A DNA stretch of 64,000 nucleotides from Chrysophaeum taylorii. Its lineage: Eukaryota; Sar; Pelagophyceae; Pelagomonadales; Pelagomonadaceae. The stretch is taken from positions 1 to 64,000 of the forward strand of contig JAQMWT010000348.1 of assembly GCA_029834535.1 (NCBI GenBank), written 5' to 3'. A program made the position numbers and the translations under genes. Below the pieces are notes generated by a model, which did no database searches, had not been told where the DNA came from, and was given only the letters and a program-made list of their open reading frames with translations. Of this stretch, positions 1 to 8,241 are shown piece after piece; the stretch's first letter is position 1, and every line of letters starts with the position of its first letter.

Positions 1-1060
1 AAGTTCCCCTAGTCCCAATCTCTAACCCAGTAAATTCGGCGTAAACCCAATCTCTAACCCCAGTAAGTTCGACGTAAACCCGCACCCAATCACCTCTCTC
101 TCCTCCTTCGCGCTCGTCGCTCTTCACCCTCCACCCAATCTAAGCTGCTTTGATCCGCAGACGCGCTAAGCTTTGAGTTTACTCTAAAAGCCCCAGTAAG
201 TTCACACTTGGTCTCAGTAAGTTCCACCTGGTCACTAAGTTCACCTAGTCCCAATCGCTGACCCCAGTAAGTTCACGTGGTCACAGTAAGTTAAGTTCAC
301 CTATAGTGCGCGTGTAGACGCCGGGAGGGGGCTTATCGGTATTGCGCAGCACGTGTGGGTAGGGTGGAGTCGTCGACCAGAAGAGGATATCCTCGGGGTT
401 GCCGATCGACAGAGAGCCACGTAGAGCTGGACGTGGCAGAAGACGGGCTTCGCCAAGAGGACGCCGACCTCGCGGGGCGTCTGGCCCTGGCTCTTGGTGA
501 TCGTTTGGCGTCGGCGGGCCTTAAGGGATACAGGTTGGAGGAGCCTCGGTGACAACGACACGATCGATCATGTATCTGGTACCGTTGCAGTGGCCGTGCG
601 ACGGGTCGAGGTTGCGAAGACTTTAAGCTCGCGATCAAAGTCAGCATGCCGTTGGTTGTCAGGGAGTTGAAAACTCGACTGTAAAGAGCGAGGCGTCGTC
701 TTCCGACCCAACCTAGTCGGCCGAAAAGAACTCCGACGCCTCGTCTCCGGGAAAAAAAGGCCGCGGTCATGCGCACGTTGTCAGCATCGACAACATCGTT
801 TCGACGGGGCGTGAGAATGGCGCGCTGAAAGAGCCGCCGCGGGTCGTGGAAATAGTCTGCGAGGTCGCCGTAGACGGCTTGGAGGATCACTGTCTGGCTC
901 TCGCGCCTGCCTGATCCTTACTCTCGCGCCTACCTGATCCTTACGCTAAATCGAGGGACAGACAGACAAACAAACAGACAGACAGACAAACACATCCTTC
1001 ATGCTCCCCACACACACCCCCCCCTCTTAGCAGTCGACATTTAAAGACAGACAAACACAA
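1..1060 (-). repeat. Pif1-repeat element, copy 1 (cut by window edge)
   Basis: Read on the minus strand, the element has a C/G-rich block with CCCCTCTTAGCAGTCGAC and a CAGACA/AAACA microsatellite at its right side (about 955-1060), two GGATCAGGTAGGCGCGAGAG-type units (about 905-950), a decayed helicase fragment (301-890), and a run of short tandem units containing AAGTTCACC, CCCAATCTCTAACCCC and CAGTAAGTTC (1-300). The same order recurs in six other places in this window, so it behaves as one repeat family. The left terminus lies outside the window. Confidence 0.75.
301..890 (-). pseudogene. Decayed Pif1/Helitron-type helicase C-terminal fragment, copy A
   Basis: Two minus-strand reading frames must be joined to follow the protein. 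The first part (about 890-640) reads LFQRAILTPRRNDVVDADN and then FNSLTTNGM, like the segment 'ERAILTPRNDDVDEIN...EFLNSLxxxGxP' that precedes motif V of Helitron and PIF1-like helicases. The second frame (about 561-380) reads TITKSQGQTPREVGV, then PVFCHVQLYVALCRSATP, the motif V/VI region (KSQGQT; GQLYVALSR in active enzymes). The frame break between them, loss of the Walker A/B motifs and of any Rep domain show that this is a dead fragment. Family assignment is from motifs alone; Helitron versus cellular PIF1 origin cannot be decided here. Confidence 0.7.
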
Positions 1061-2075
1061 GTGCAGGCCAGTAAGTTCACCTGGTCCCAATCTCTAACCC
1101 CAGCAAGTTCACCTGTTCCCGTTAAGTTCACCTAGTCCCAATCTCTAACCCCAGTAAATTCGGCGTAAACCCAATCTCTAACCCCAGTAAGTTCGACGTA
1201 AACCCGCACCCACTCACCTCACTCTCTCCTTCGAGCTCGTCGCTCTCACCCCCGCCAATCTAAGCTGCTTTGATCCGCAGACGCCGCTAAGCTTTGAGTT
1301 TACTCTAAAAGCCCCAGTAAGTTCACACTTGGTCTCAGTAAGTTCACCTGGTCACTAAGTTCACCTAGTCCCAATCTCTAACCCCAGTAAGTTCACGTGG
1401 TCCCAGTGAGTTAACCTATAGTGCGCGTGTAGACGCCGGGAGGGGGCTTATCGGTATTGCGCAGCACGTGTGGAGTAGGGTGGAGTCGTCGACCAAGAAG
1501 AGGATATCCTCGGGGTTGCCGATCGACAGAGAGCCACGTAGAGCTGGACGTGGCAGAAGACGGGCTTCGCCAAGAGGACGCCGACCTCGCGGGGCGTCTG
1601 GCCCTGGCTCTTGGTGATCGTTTGGCGTCGGCGGGCCTTAAGGGATACAGGTTGGAGGAGCCTCGGTGACAACGACACGATCGATCATGTATCTGGTACC
1701 GTTGCAGTGGCCGTGCGACGGGTCGAGGTTGCGAAGACTTTAAGCTCGCGATCAAAGTCAGCATGCCGTTGGTTGTCAGGGAGTTGAAAACTCGACTGTT
1801 GAGAGCGAGGCGTCGTCTTCCGACCCAACCTAGTCGGCCGAAAAGAACTCCGACGCCTCGTCTCCGGGAAAAAAAGGCCGCGGTCATGCGCGCGTTGTCA
1901 GCATCGACAACATCGTTTCGACGGGGCGTGAGAATGGCGCGCTGAAAGAGCCGCCGCGGGTCGTGGAAATAGTCTGCGAGGTCGCCGTAGACGGCTTGGA
2001 GGATCACTGTCTGGCTCTCTCGCGCCTACCTGATCCTTACTCTCGCGCCTACCTGATCCTTACCCTATATCGAGG

Positions 2076-2107
<32 letters not shown>

Positions 2108-2125
2108 TCTGTCGATTAGTAGTTA
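1061..2125 (-). repeat. Pif1-repeat element, copy 2
   Basis: It begins at AGTGCAGGCCAGTAAG (1061), the family terminus also seen at 3192, 3357, 13267 (reverse) and 40981. It then has AAGTTCACC tandem units (1061-1400), the helicase fragment (1411-2007), the GATCCTTACTCTCGCGCC units, a (CAGA)n tract and ends around the TCTGTCGATTAGTAGTTAG motif. It forms a giant inverted pair with copy 3, with the centre near 2125. Confidence 0.72.
1411..2007 (-). pseudogene. Decayed Pif1/Helitron-type helicase fragment, copy B
   Basis: Nearly identical to copy A over its whole length, with the same frame change between the RAILTPRRNDVVDADN part (2007-1760) and the KSQGQTPREVGV part (1678-1530). The identical lesion in independent copies means the element multiplied after the helicase had already been broken. 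Confidence 0.7.
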
Positions 2126-3185
2126 GGATCTGTCGATTAGTAGTTAGGACTGCTAAGAGGGGGGGGTCTGTCTGTTTGTCCCTCGATTTAGGGTAAGGAT
2201 CAGGTAGGCGCGAGAGTAAGGATCAGGTAGGCGCGAGAGCCAGACAGTGATCCTCCAAGCCGTCTACGGCGACCTCGCAGACTATTTCCACGACCCGCGG
2301 CGGCTCTTTCAGCGCGCCATTCTCACGCCCCGTCGAAACGATGTTGTCGATGCTGACAACGCGCGCATGACCGCGGCCTTTTTTTCCCGGAGACGAGGCG
2401 TCGGAGTTCTTTTCGGCTGACTAGGCTGGGTCGGAAGACGACGCCTCGCTCTTTACAGTAGAGTTTTCAACTCCCTGACAACCAACGGCATGCTGACTTT
2501 GATCGCGAGCTTAATGTCTTCGCAACCTCGACCCGTCGCACGGCCACTGCAACGGTACCAGATACATGATCGATCGTGTCGTTGTCACCGAGGCTCCTCC
2601 AACCTGTATCGCTTAAGGCCCGCCTACGCCAAACGATCAACAAGAGCCAGGGCCAGACGCCCCGCGAGGTCGGCGTCCTCTTTCCCAAGCCCGTCTTCTG
2701 CCACGTCCAGCTCTACGTGGCTCTCTGTCGATCGGCATCCCCGAGGATATACTCATCTGGGTCGACGACTCCACCCTACCCCACACGTGCTGCGCAATAC
2801 CGATAAGCCCCCTCCCGGCGTCTACACGCGCACTGTAGGTGAACTTACTGGGACCAGGTGAACTTACTGGGGTTTGAGATTGGGACTAGGTGAACTGAGT
2901 GACCAGGTGAACTTACTGGGGCCAGGTGAGCTTACTGGAGTTTTTTGACAACTCAAACTCAAAGGTTGGCGGCGCGTGCGGATCAAAGCAGCTTAGATTA
3001 GCGGAGGTGAGAGCGGCGAGCTCAAAGGAGAGTGGGGTGAGTGGGTGTGAGCACGAGTGGGTTTACGCCGGGATAGAGATTGGGACTAAGTGAACTAACT
3101 GACCAGGTGAACTTACTGGGACCAGACCTGAACTTACTAGGGTTGGAGATTGGGACTAGGTGAACTTACTGGCCTGCACTTGTTT
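2126..3185 (+). repeat. Pif1-repeat element, copy 3 (plus orientation)
   Basis: Mirror image of copy 2. It starts in the TCGATTAGTAGTTAGGACTGCTAAGAGG region and has GTCTGTCTGTTTGTCC, two GGATCAGGTAGGCGCGAGAG units (2196-2240), the helicase fragment, degenerate AAGTTCACC units on the opposite strand (GGTGAACTTACTGG; 2838-3170) and the terminus GGCCTGCACTTG at 3171-3182. Confidence 0.72.
2250..2830 (+). pseudogene. Decayed Pif1/Helitron-type helicase fragment, copy C
   Basis: Plus-strand copy. The region at 2576-2806 gives the clearest helicase sequence in the window: TINKSQGQTPREVGVLFPKP followed by VFCHVQLYVALCRSASP. Asn in 'INKSQGQT' and Pro in 'LFPKPVF' match the family consensus better than copies A and B, which read ITKSQ and LLAKP, so two sub-lineages of the repeat are present. 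It is frameshifted like the others. Confidence 0.72.
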
Positions 3186-3191
3186 AGGAGC

Positions 3192-4344
3192 AAACAAGTG
3201 CAGGCCAGTAAGTTCACCTAGTCCCAATCTCTAACCCCAGTAAATTCGGCGTAAACACAATCTCTAACCCCAGTAAGTTCACCTGGTCCCAGTTAGTTTC
3301 ATATAAGTTCACCTGGTCAGTAAGTTCACCTAGCTCACACGAACTCCTTTGATAAAACAAACAAGTGCAGGCCAGTAAGTTCACCTAGTCCCAATCTCCA
3401 ACCCCAGTAAATTCGGCGTAAACACAATCTCTAACCCCAGTAAGTTCACCTGGTCCCAGTTAGTTTCATATAAGTTCACCTGGTCAGTAAGTTCACCTAG
3501 CTCACACGAACTCCTTTGAGCTCGTCGCTCTCGCCTCCGCCAATCTAAGCTGCTTCGATCCGCACGCGCCGCCAACCTTTGAGTGAGTTTACTCTAAAAT
3601 CCCTTTGCTCTAAAACCCCAGTATGTTCATCTGGTCCCAGTTTCACCTGGTCACTCAGTTCACCTAGTCCCAATCTCAAACCCCAGTAAGTTCACGTGGT
3701 CCCAGTAAGTTCACCTATAGTGCGCGTGTAGACGCCGGGAGGGGGCTTATCGGTATTGCGCAGCACGTGTGGGGTAGGGTGGAGTCGTCGACCCAGATGA
3801 GTATCGACAGAGAGCCACGTAGAGCTGGACGTGGCAGAAGACGGGCTTGGGAAAGAGGACGCCGACCTCGCGGGGCGTCTGGCCCTGGCTCTTGTTGATC
3901 GTTTGGCGTAGGCGGGCCTTAAGGGATACAGGTTGGAGGAGCCTCGGTGACAACGACACGATCGATCATGTATCTGGTACCGTTGCAGTGGCCGTACGAC
4001 GGGTCGAGGTTGCGAAGACTTTACGCTCGAGATCAAAGTCAGCATGCTGTTGGTTGTCAGGGAGTTGAAAACTCGACTGTAAAGAGCGCGGCGTCGGCTT
4101 CCGACCCAACCTAGTCGGCCGAAAAGAACTCCGACGCCTCGTCTCCGGGAAAAAAAGGCCGCGGTCATGCGCGCGTTGTCAGCATCGACAACATCGTTTC
4201 GACGGGGCGTGAGAATGGCGCGCTGAAAGAGCCGCCGCGGGTCGTGGAAATAGTCTGCGAGGTCGCCGTAGACGGCTTGGAGGATCACTGTCTGGCTCTC
4301 GCACCTACCTGATCCTTACTCTCGCGCATACCTGATCCTTACCC
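3192..4344 (-). repeat. Pif1-repeat element, copy 4, with duplicated terminus
   Basis: The terminal segment AAACAAGTGCAGGCC... occurs twice in direct orientation (3192-3348 and again from 3357), a tandem duplication of about 160 bp of the element end. The rest is collinear with copies 1 and 2, through the helicase fragment to the GATCCTTACTCTCGCGC units near 4310-4345. Confidence 0.7.
3692..4288 (-). pseudogene. Decayed Pif1/Helitron-type helicase fragment, copy D
   Basis: Collinear with the other copies. It carries the INKSQGQT / FPKPVF sub-lineage residues and has lost about 15-20 bp just after the LYVALCR motif (near 3800, compared with copy C). No catalytic helicase motifs I-III are present. 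Confidence 0.7.
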
Positions 4345-5005
4345 TATCCAGCTCTACGTGGCTCTCTGTCGATACTCATCTGGGTCGACGACTCCACCCT
4401 ACCCCACACGTCCTGCGCAATACCGATAAGCCCCCTCCCGGTATCGGTATTGCGCAGCACGTGAGGGGCAGGGTGGAGTCGTCGACCCAGATGAGTATAT
4501 CCTTGGGGATGCCGATCGACAGAGAGCCACGTAGAGCTGGACGTGGCAGAAGACGGGCTTGGGCAAGAGGACGCCGACCTCGCGGGGCGTCTGGCCCTGG
4601 CTCTTGTTGATCGTTTGGCGTAGGCGGGCCTTAAGGGATACAGGTTGGAGGAGCCTCGGTGACAACGACACGATCGATCATGTATCTGGTACCGTTGCAG
4701 TGGCCGTGCGACGGGTCAAGGTTTCGAAGACCTTAAGCTCGCGATCAAAGTCAGCATGCTGTTGGTTGTCAGGGAGTCGAAAACTCGACTGTAAAGAGCG
4801 CGGCGTCGGCTTCCGACCCAACCTAGTCTGCCGAAAAGAACTCCGACGCCTCGTCTCCGGGAAAAAAAGGCCGCGGTCATGCGCGCGTTGTCAGCATCGA
4901 CAACATCGTTTCGACGGGGCGTGAGAATGGCGCGCTGAAAGAGCCGCCGCGGGTCGTGGAAATAGTCTGCGAGGTCGCCGTAGACGGCTTGGAGAATCAA
5001 TGCCT
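4345..5005 (-). repeat. Pif1-repeat element, copy 5, with fold-back duplication
   Basis: A short plus-orientation fragment of the helicase end (4346-4428) faces the same sequence in minus orientation (from 4442), giving a hairpin with 55-nt arms (4374-4428 and 4442-4496). The minus copy then continues through the helicase remnant (4442-4995). The AAGTTCACC tandem part is missing, so this copy is truncated at the fold-back. Confidence 0.68.
4442..4995 (-). pseudogene. Decayed Pif1/Helitron-type helicase fragment, copy E
   Basis: Minus strand. It holds RAILTPRRNDVVDADNARM (around 4940-4880) and, in another frame, TINKSQGQTPREVGVLLPKP (around 4620-4560). Its 3' end is joined to the fold-back described above. 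Confidence 0.7.
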
Positions 5006-5009
5006 GGCT

Positions 5010-5455
5010 CGCGGCAAAAGGTGAGGGTAGGAATGCCGGTCCTGGTGTGTGCGAGTGCCCGGGGCTATATATACCCCTGTGCTTCCCCATCATAGTGAAA
5101 CGTGAACATCTGGGGCGAGTCAAGCATGTATGTGTATGCGAGACGATGGGGACCCAGCAGACGACGACGACATCTGCTTAAGATGAACATCTGCGTCGGA
5201 GATGAACACCCGGTCCTGGTAAGTGAAAGCGCCCAGATGAGGGGGGTCTAGTGTTTGTGCTAGACGATGGGGCTCCAGCAGTTGGCGATGGCAACTGGTT
5301 CGAAGGCACTCACACACTCCTTGCGGCGCAGCGGTGGGGCGGATTCGAACGCGCGATCCACCTCGAGCGCTTTAAGGGCCCATAACCAAAAGGTGAGGGT
5401 AGGAATGCCGGTCCTGGTGTGTGCGAGTGCCCGGGGCTATATATACCCCTGTGCG
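5010..5455 (-). repeat. SINE-like repeat, reverse orientation, two partial units
   Basis: Two units ending in AAAAGGTGAGGGTAGGAATG and TGCCCGGGGCTATATATACC (about 5017-5080 and 5391-5455) flank a block with GGATTCGAACGCGCGATCC (reverse of GTTCGAATCC, a tRNA T-loop/B-box-like core). The same units recur in plus orientation at 33667-34700. No complete tRNA cloverleaf is visible, so I call it a tRNA-related or Pol III-type short repeat only tentatively. Confidence 0.5.
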
Positions 5456-5684
5456 CGGGCCTACCTGATCCTTACCTTAAATCGGGGGCCATACCCCACA
5501 AACCCACCCACATCCTTCATGCTCCCCGCACACACCCCCCTCTTAGCAGTCGACATTTAAAGACAGACAAACACCCACCCACATCCTTCATGCTCCCCAC
5601 ACACCCCCCCCTCTTAGCAGTCGACATTTACAGACAAACAGACAGACAAACATCTGTCGACTAGTAGTTAACTAACTAACTAAC
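5456..5684 (-). repeat. Pif1-element terminal fragments and CAGACA microsatellite
   Basis: Two copies of the C-rich block (CATCCTTCATGCTCCCC, CTCTTAGCAGTCGACATTTA) and the CAGACAAACATCTGTCGACTAG end motif, without a helicase part. This is the G-rich half of the element on its own, in the same form as 11842-12300. Confidence 0.6.
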
Positions 5685-6312
5685 TTCGGACCTCTCCCGG
5701 GCATGGGAGCCAGGCTGGGCCGGTAGTAGCCGGTCCAGGATCACAGAGCAAAAAATCACACAGTTGGGGTAGAAGCTTGGGATGAAAGTGAATGGATGGC
5801 GGACCGCCACTGCGCGCGGTCTTGTGCGAGGTCGTGCCACGAGTTGAAGGGGATGTCGCATTTCCGGAGTGCCTTGGCGAGCGACCTCCCGTACGTCATC
5901 TACGGAGCCCCCGGTGGGCGCTTGGAGCGGACCCAAGACGAGAGCATCTTGCGAGGGAGTCGGGAGAAGGGCATGCGGGCGACGTGACCGGCCCAGCGGA
6001 GCTGGCGGCGCGTGACGTAGACGTCGATGGACTCGAGGCCGAGGCGCCGCCGCAGGATCTCCGTTGAGATGTGGTGGGACCAGGTGTGTTTCCGGGTCAC
6101 ACGACACATGACGCGGGCGCACTGCGCGTGGAAACACCGCAGCCGGCGGAACAGGACCTCGGTGAGGCACCACGATTCCGCACCGTGAAGGAGGATGGCC
6201 AGGACGAGCGAGACATAGACGAGGCGCTTGGCGCGAGCAGAGACGGACTTCGAGGCGAAGATGCAGTCCCGCAAGGCACCGAAGGCCTGAGACGCCTTCT
6301 TGATCCGCGTAG
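5685..6312 (-). pseudogene. Non-LTR (LINE) retrotransposon 3' fragment: end of the ORF2 reverse transcriptase
   Basis: The minus frame from about 6312 reads AFGALRDCIFASKSVSARAK, then VSLVLAILLHGAESWCLTEV, LRRLRCFHAQCARVMCRVTR and RRQLRWAGHVARMPFSRLPR. This is the typical C-terminal region of RTE/CR1-like ORF2 proteins (LLYGSETW...RRLNxFHxRCLRxI...RRLRWLGHVxRM). An in-frame TAG at 5897-5899 interrupts it; beyond it the frame continues with YGRSLAKALRKCDIPFNSWH to a stop near 5762. The 3' end carries CCCGGGAGAGGTCCGAAGTT and a short (AGTT)n tail (5685-5697 reversed). Everything 5' of the RT C-terminus is missing, as expected of a 5'-truncated LINE insertion. Confidence 0.78.
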
Positions 6313-6319
6313 TAGTTAG

Positions 6320-6445
6320 GAAAGAGAAATTACCTATAAGACGCGAGACTGCTTCCAAACCAGGATAGAAAGAAGATAAAGAAAAAAGATAAGCCGTAAG
6401 TATATTGCTAGAAAGAGAAATTACCTATAGGACGCAAGACTGCTT
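6320..6445. repeat. 35-bp direct repeat at the LINE/copia junction
   Basis: GAAAGAGAAATTACCTATAA... at 6320-6354 recurs at 6411-6445 with two mismatches. The pair brackets 56 bp of A-rich sequence between the LINE fragment and the start of the copia reverse transcriptase; it may be a recombination or deletion scar. Confidence 0.6.
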
Positions 6446-6468
6446 AGGACGTCTTCCGGTTTTTCACG

Positions 6469-8029
6469 ATGACCGCAATCCGGGTACTACTGGCTATTGC
6501 AGCATACAGGCAATTGCCTGTCTACCACGCAGACGTCCCGAACGCCTTCGTTCAGTCTGACATTGATGCCAACGTCTATGTTCAGTTACCAGACGGCATC
6601 AAGCTTATCTACCCCGATGACGCTAAGTACAAGGGCCGACGCCTACCGAAACTGCTGAAGTCACTTTATGGACTTCGACAATCACCATCTCTTTGGAACA
6701 AAGAGATAGACGGCTTCTTCCGTAGCCTTGGCTACAAGCGCCTGCATTCGGACTCTTGCCTATATGCTCGAGTATCCGCACATGCTAAGTTCGTCGTATG
6801 CAGTCTGTCTGTAGACGACATTGTTATTGTGTCCAACGATGACACTCTTCGTACTGAGTTACAGGATGCCCTTCACAAACGGTATGCTGTAGAGCAGTTT
6901 GAACCTGTCCATACCCTCCTAGGCATGCGTGCTGTAGAGCAGTTTGAACCTGTCCATACCCTCCTAGGCATGCGTGTGTGTCACACATCTGATGGATCCA
7001 TTTCTCTGGATGTGCAAGCCAAGCTTGATGAACTCTTCGCTGATCACCCTGTCTTGCAGCAACTGACCCCGCTTAAATATCCTATGCCATCGTCCTTCAA
7101 GTATAAAGATGGCACTCCCAGCTCTGAAACAGAGTTGTACATCAATTCGCACTTTGCCACCCTCCTTGGCAAGCTGGTGTTCATGCAAGTGGCCTGCAGA
7201 CCTGACTTCTCGCAAGCCCTGGGCAGATGTTCGCGTGGTATGCATGCACCCACGTATGTTCACGTCCAAATGCTAGAGCACCTGCTTCGCTACCTCAAGA
7301 AGCCGGAAAACCGCTCACTTCGCCTCTGGTTCCATCCTAAAGGTAATGCTATTGAGCTCACCTTCGCACTGTCTCCGCTAATCGAATTGATCTCTCCACT
7401 GTGGTCGACTACCAACCGCAGGATGTATCCACTGGACAGTTTGATCTCTTAGTTGCCATGGTTGACGCTGACAACGCCCCTTCCTTAGCACAGGAAGATA
7501 GGAAATCTACCACCGGGTTTGTCTTCTATCTTTTCAACTGCCTTATAGGTTGGAAAAGCAAGCTTCAACCGATTGTCTCCTGCTTAACTCACGAAGCTGA
7601 GTTGATAGCCCTCAGTATTTGTGCTGATGAAGCTGTTTGGCTACGCAAGCTGCTGTTGGAACTCTCCTTTGTCGTCAACCCCACCTCTACGTCAACAATA
7701 TTAATGGTGAGAACACCGCTGATCCCGTTGATTTCGATGACAATGACAACCCAATTGCTGAAGATATGCGCTTACCTCTCTTGTCTGACAATGCCGCTGC
7801 TGTTCACATCTCTAATAACCCAGATGGATCCTCTCGATCCAAGGCACTGTCGACCAGATGGTTTAAGATCCGTGAGTACATCTCGCTACAGAAAACTCGA
7901 GTCCATCATGTTCCCGGCAAGCTAAACGTGGCTGATGGTTTTACAAAACCACTTGCGGCTGAGTTCTCCACTTTTCGTTCTCTACTCGGTATGCATCATG
8001 CCTCTCACGACAATCCTTTACAGGATTGA
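6469..8029 (+). pseudogene. Ty1/copia retrotransposon pol remnant (reverse transcriptase and RNase H)
   Basis: Frame 6469-7452 carries the copia RVT_2 landmarks: DVPNAFVQSDIDANVYVQLP, SLYGLRQSPSLW, LSVDDIVIVS (consensus YVDDxxI, Tyr replaced by Ser), LLGM and KLVFMQVACRPDF. RNase H follows in two further frames: 7401-7690 (DRKSTTGFVFYLF, GWKSKLQPIVSCLTHEAEL, ADEAVWLRKLL) and 7637-8029 (STRWFKIREYISLQ, VHHVPGKLNVADGFTKPLA), so at least two frameshifts have broken it. A 45-bp segment is exactly duplicated in tandem (6886-6930 and 6931-6975), adding 15 in-frame residues. Gag, protease and integrase are absent upstream: the element is 5'-truncated. Order RT then RNase H at the end of pol fits copia, with no integrase after RNase H. 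Confidence 0.9.
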
Positions 8030-8045
8030 AGATACCTAACTCTAG

Positions 8046-8067
8046 TGACCGCAACGTCGTTAAACTA
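8046..8067 (+). promoter_or_regulatory. 22-bp motif upstream of extra ORF 1 (paired with 9355)
   Basis: A 22-bp sequence beginning TGACCG and ending GTCGTTAAACTA recurs at 9355-9376 with one mismatch. Each copy lies just 5' of one of the two extra ORFs of the copia element. Position suggests a shared expression signal (internal promoter, splice acceptor or primer site), but this is inference. Confidence 0.45.
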
Positions 8068-8218
8068 TCCCTGGCCTTACCTTCTCTTGCCACATTTTTT
8101 TTTGTACGCGTGTGAGTGTCGCACATGTCTTTTTCTTGGCACTCCCGTGGCCGCGGCATCTCCCCAGTCGTTCGAAGGACAGTCCCACGCTCGCTCTCCA
8201 CGGCTGAACCTTCTCCCA

Positions 8219-8240
8219 GGTTGTCGCAAAAGCGACAACC
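8219..8240 (+). promoter_or_regulatory. Perfect 9-bp hairpin immediately before the extra ORF 1 start
   Basis: GGTTGTCGC, AAAA loop, GCGACAACC; the next in-frame ATG is at 8242, one base after the stem. The stem is perfect although the flanking retrotransposon is decayed, so it may be a functional RNA structure of the element. Confidence 0.5.
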
Positions 8241-8241
8241 C

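Noticed and set aside
1-5005. Classic Helitron with TC...CTRR ends
   Set aside because: Recurrent end motifs are AACTACTAATCGACAG and GGCCTGCACTTG; no CTRR end with hairpin was found, so only the helicase resemblance is claimed.
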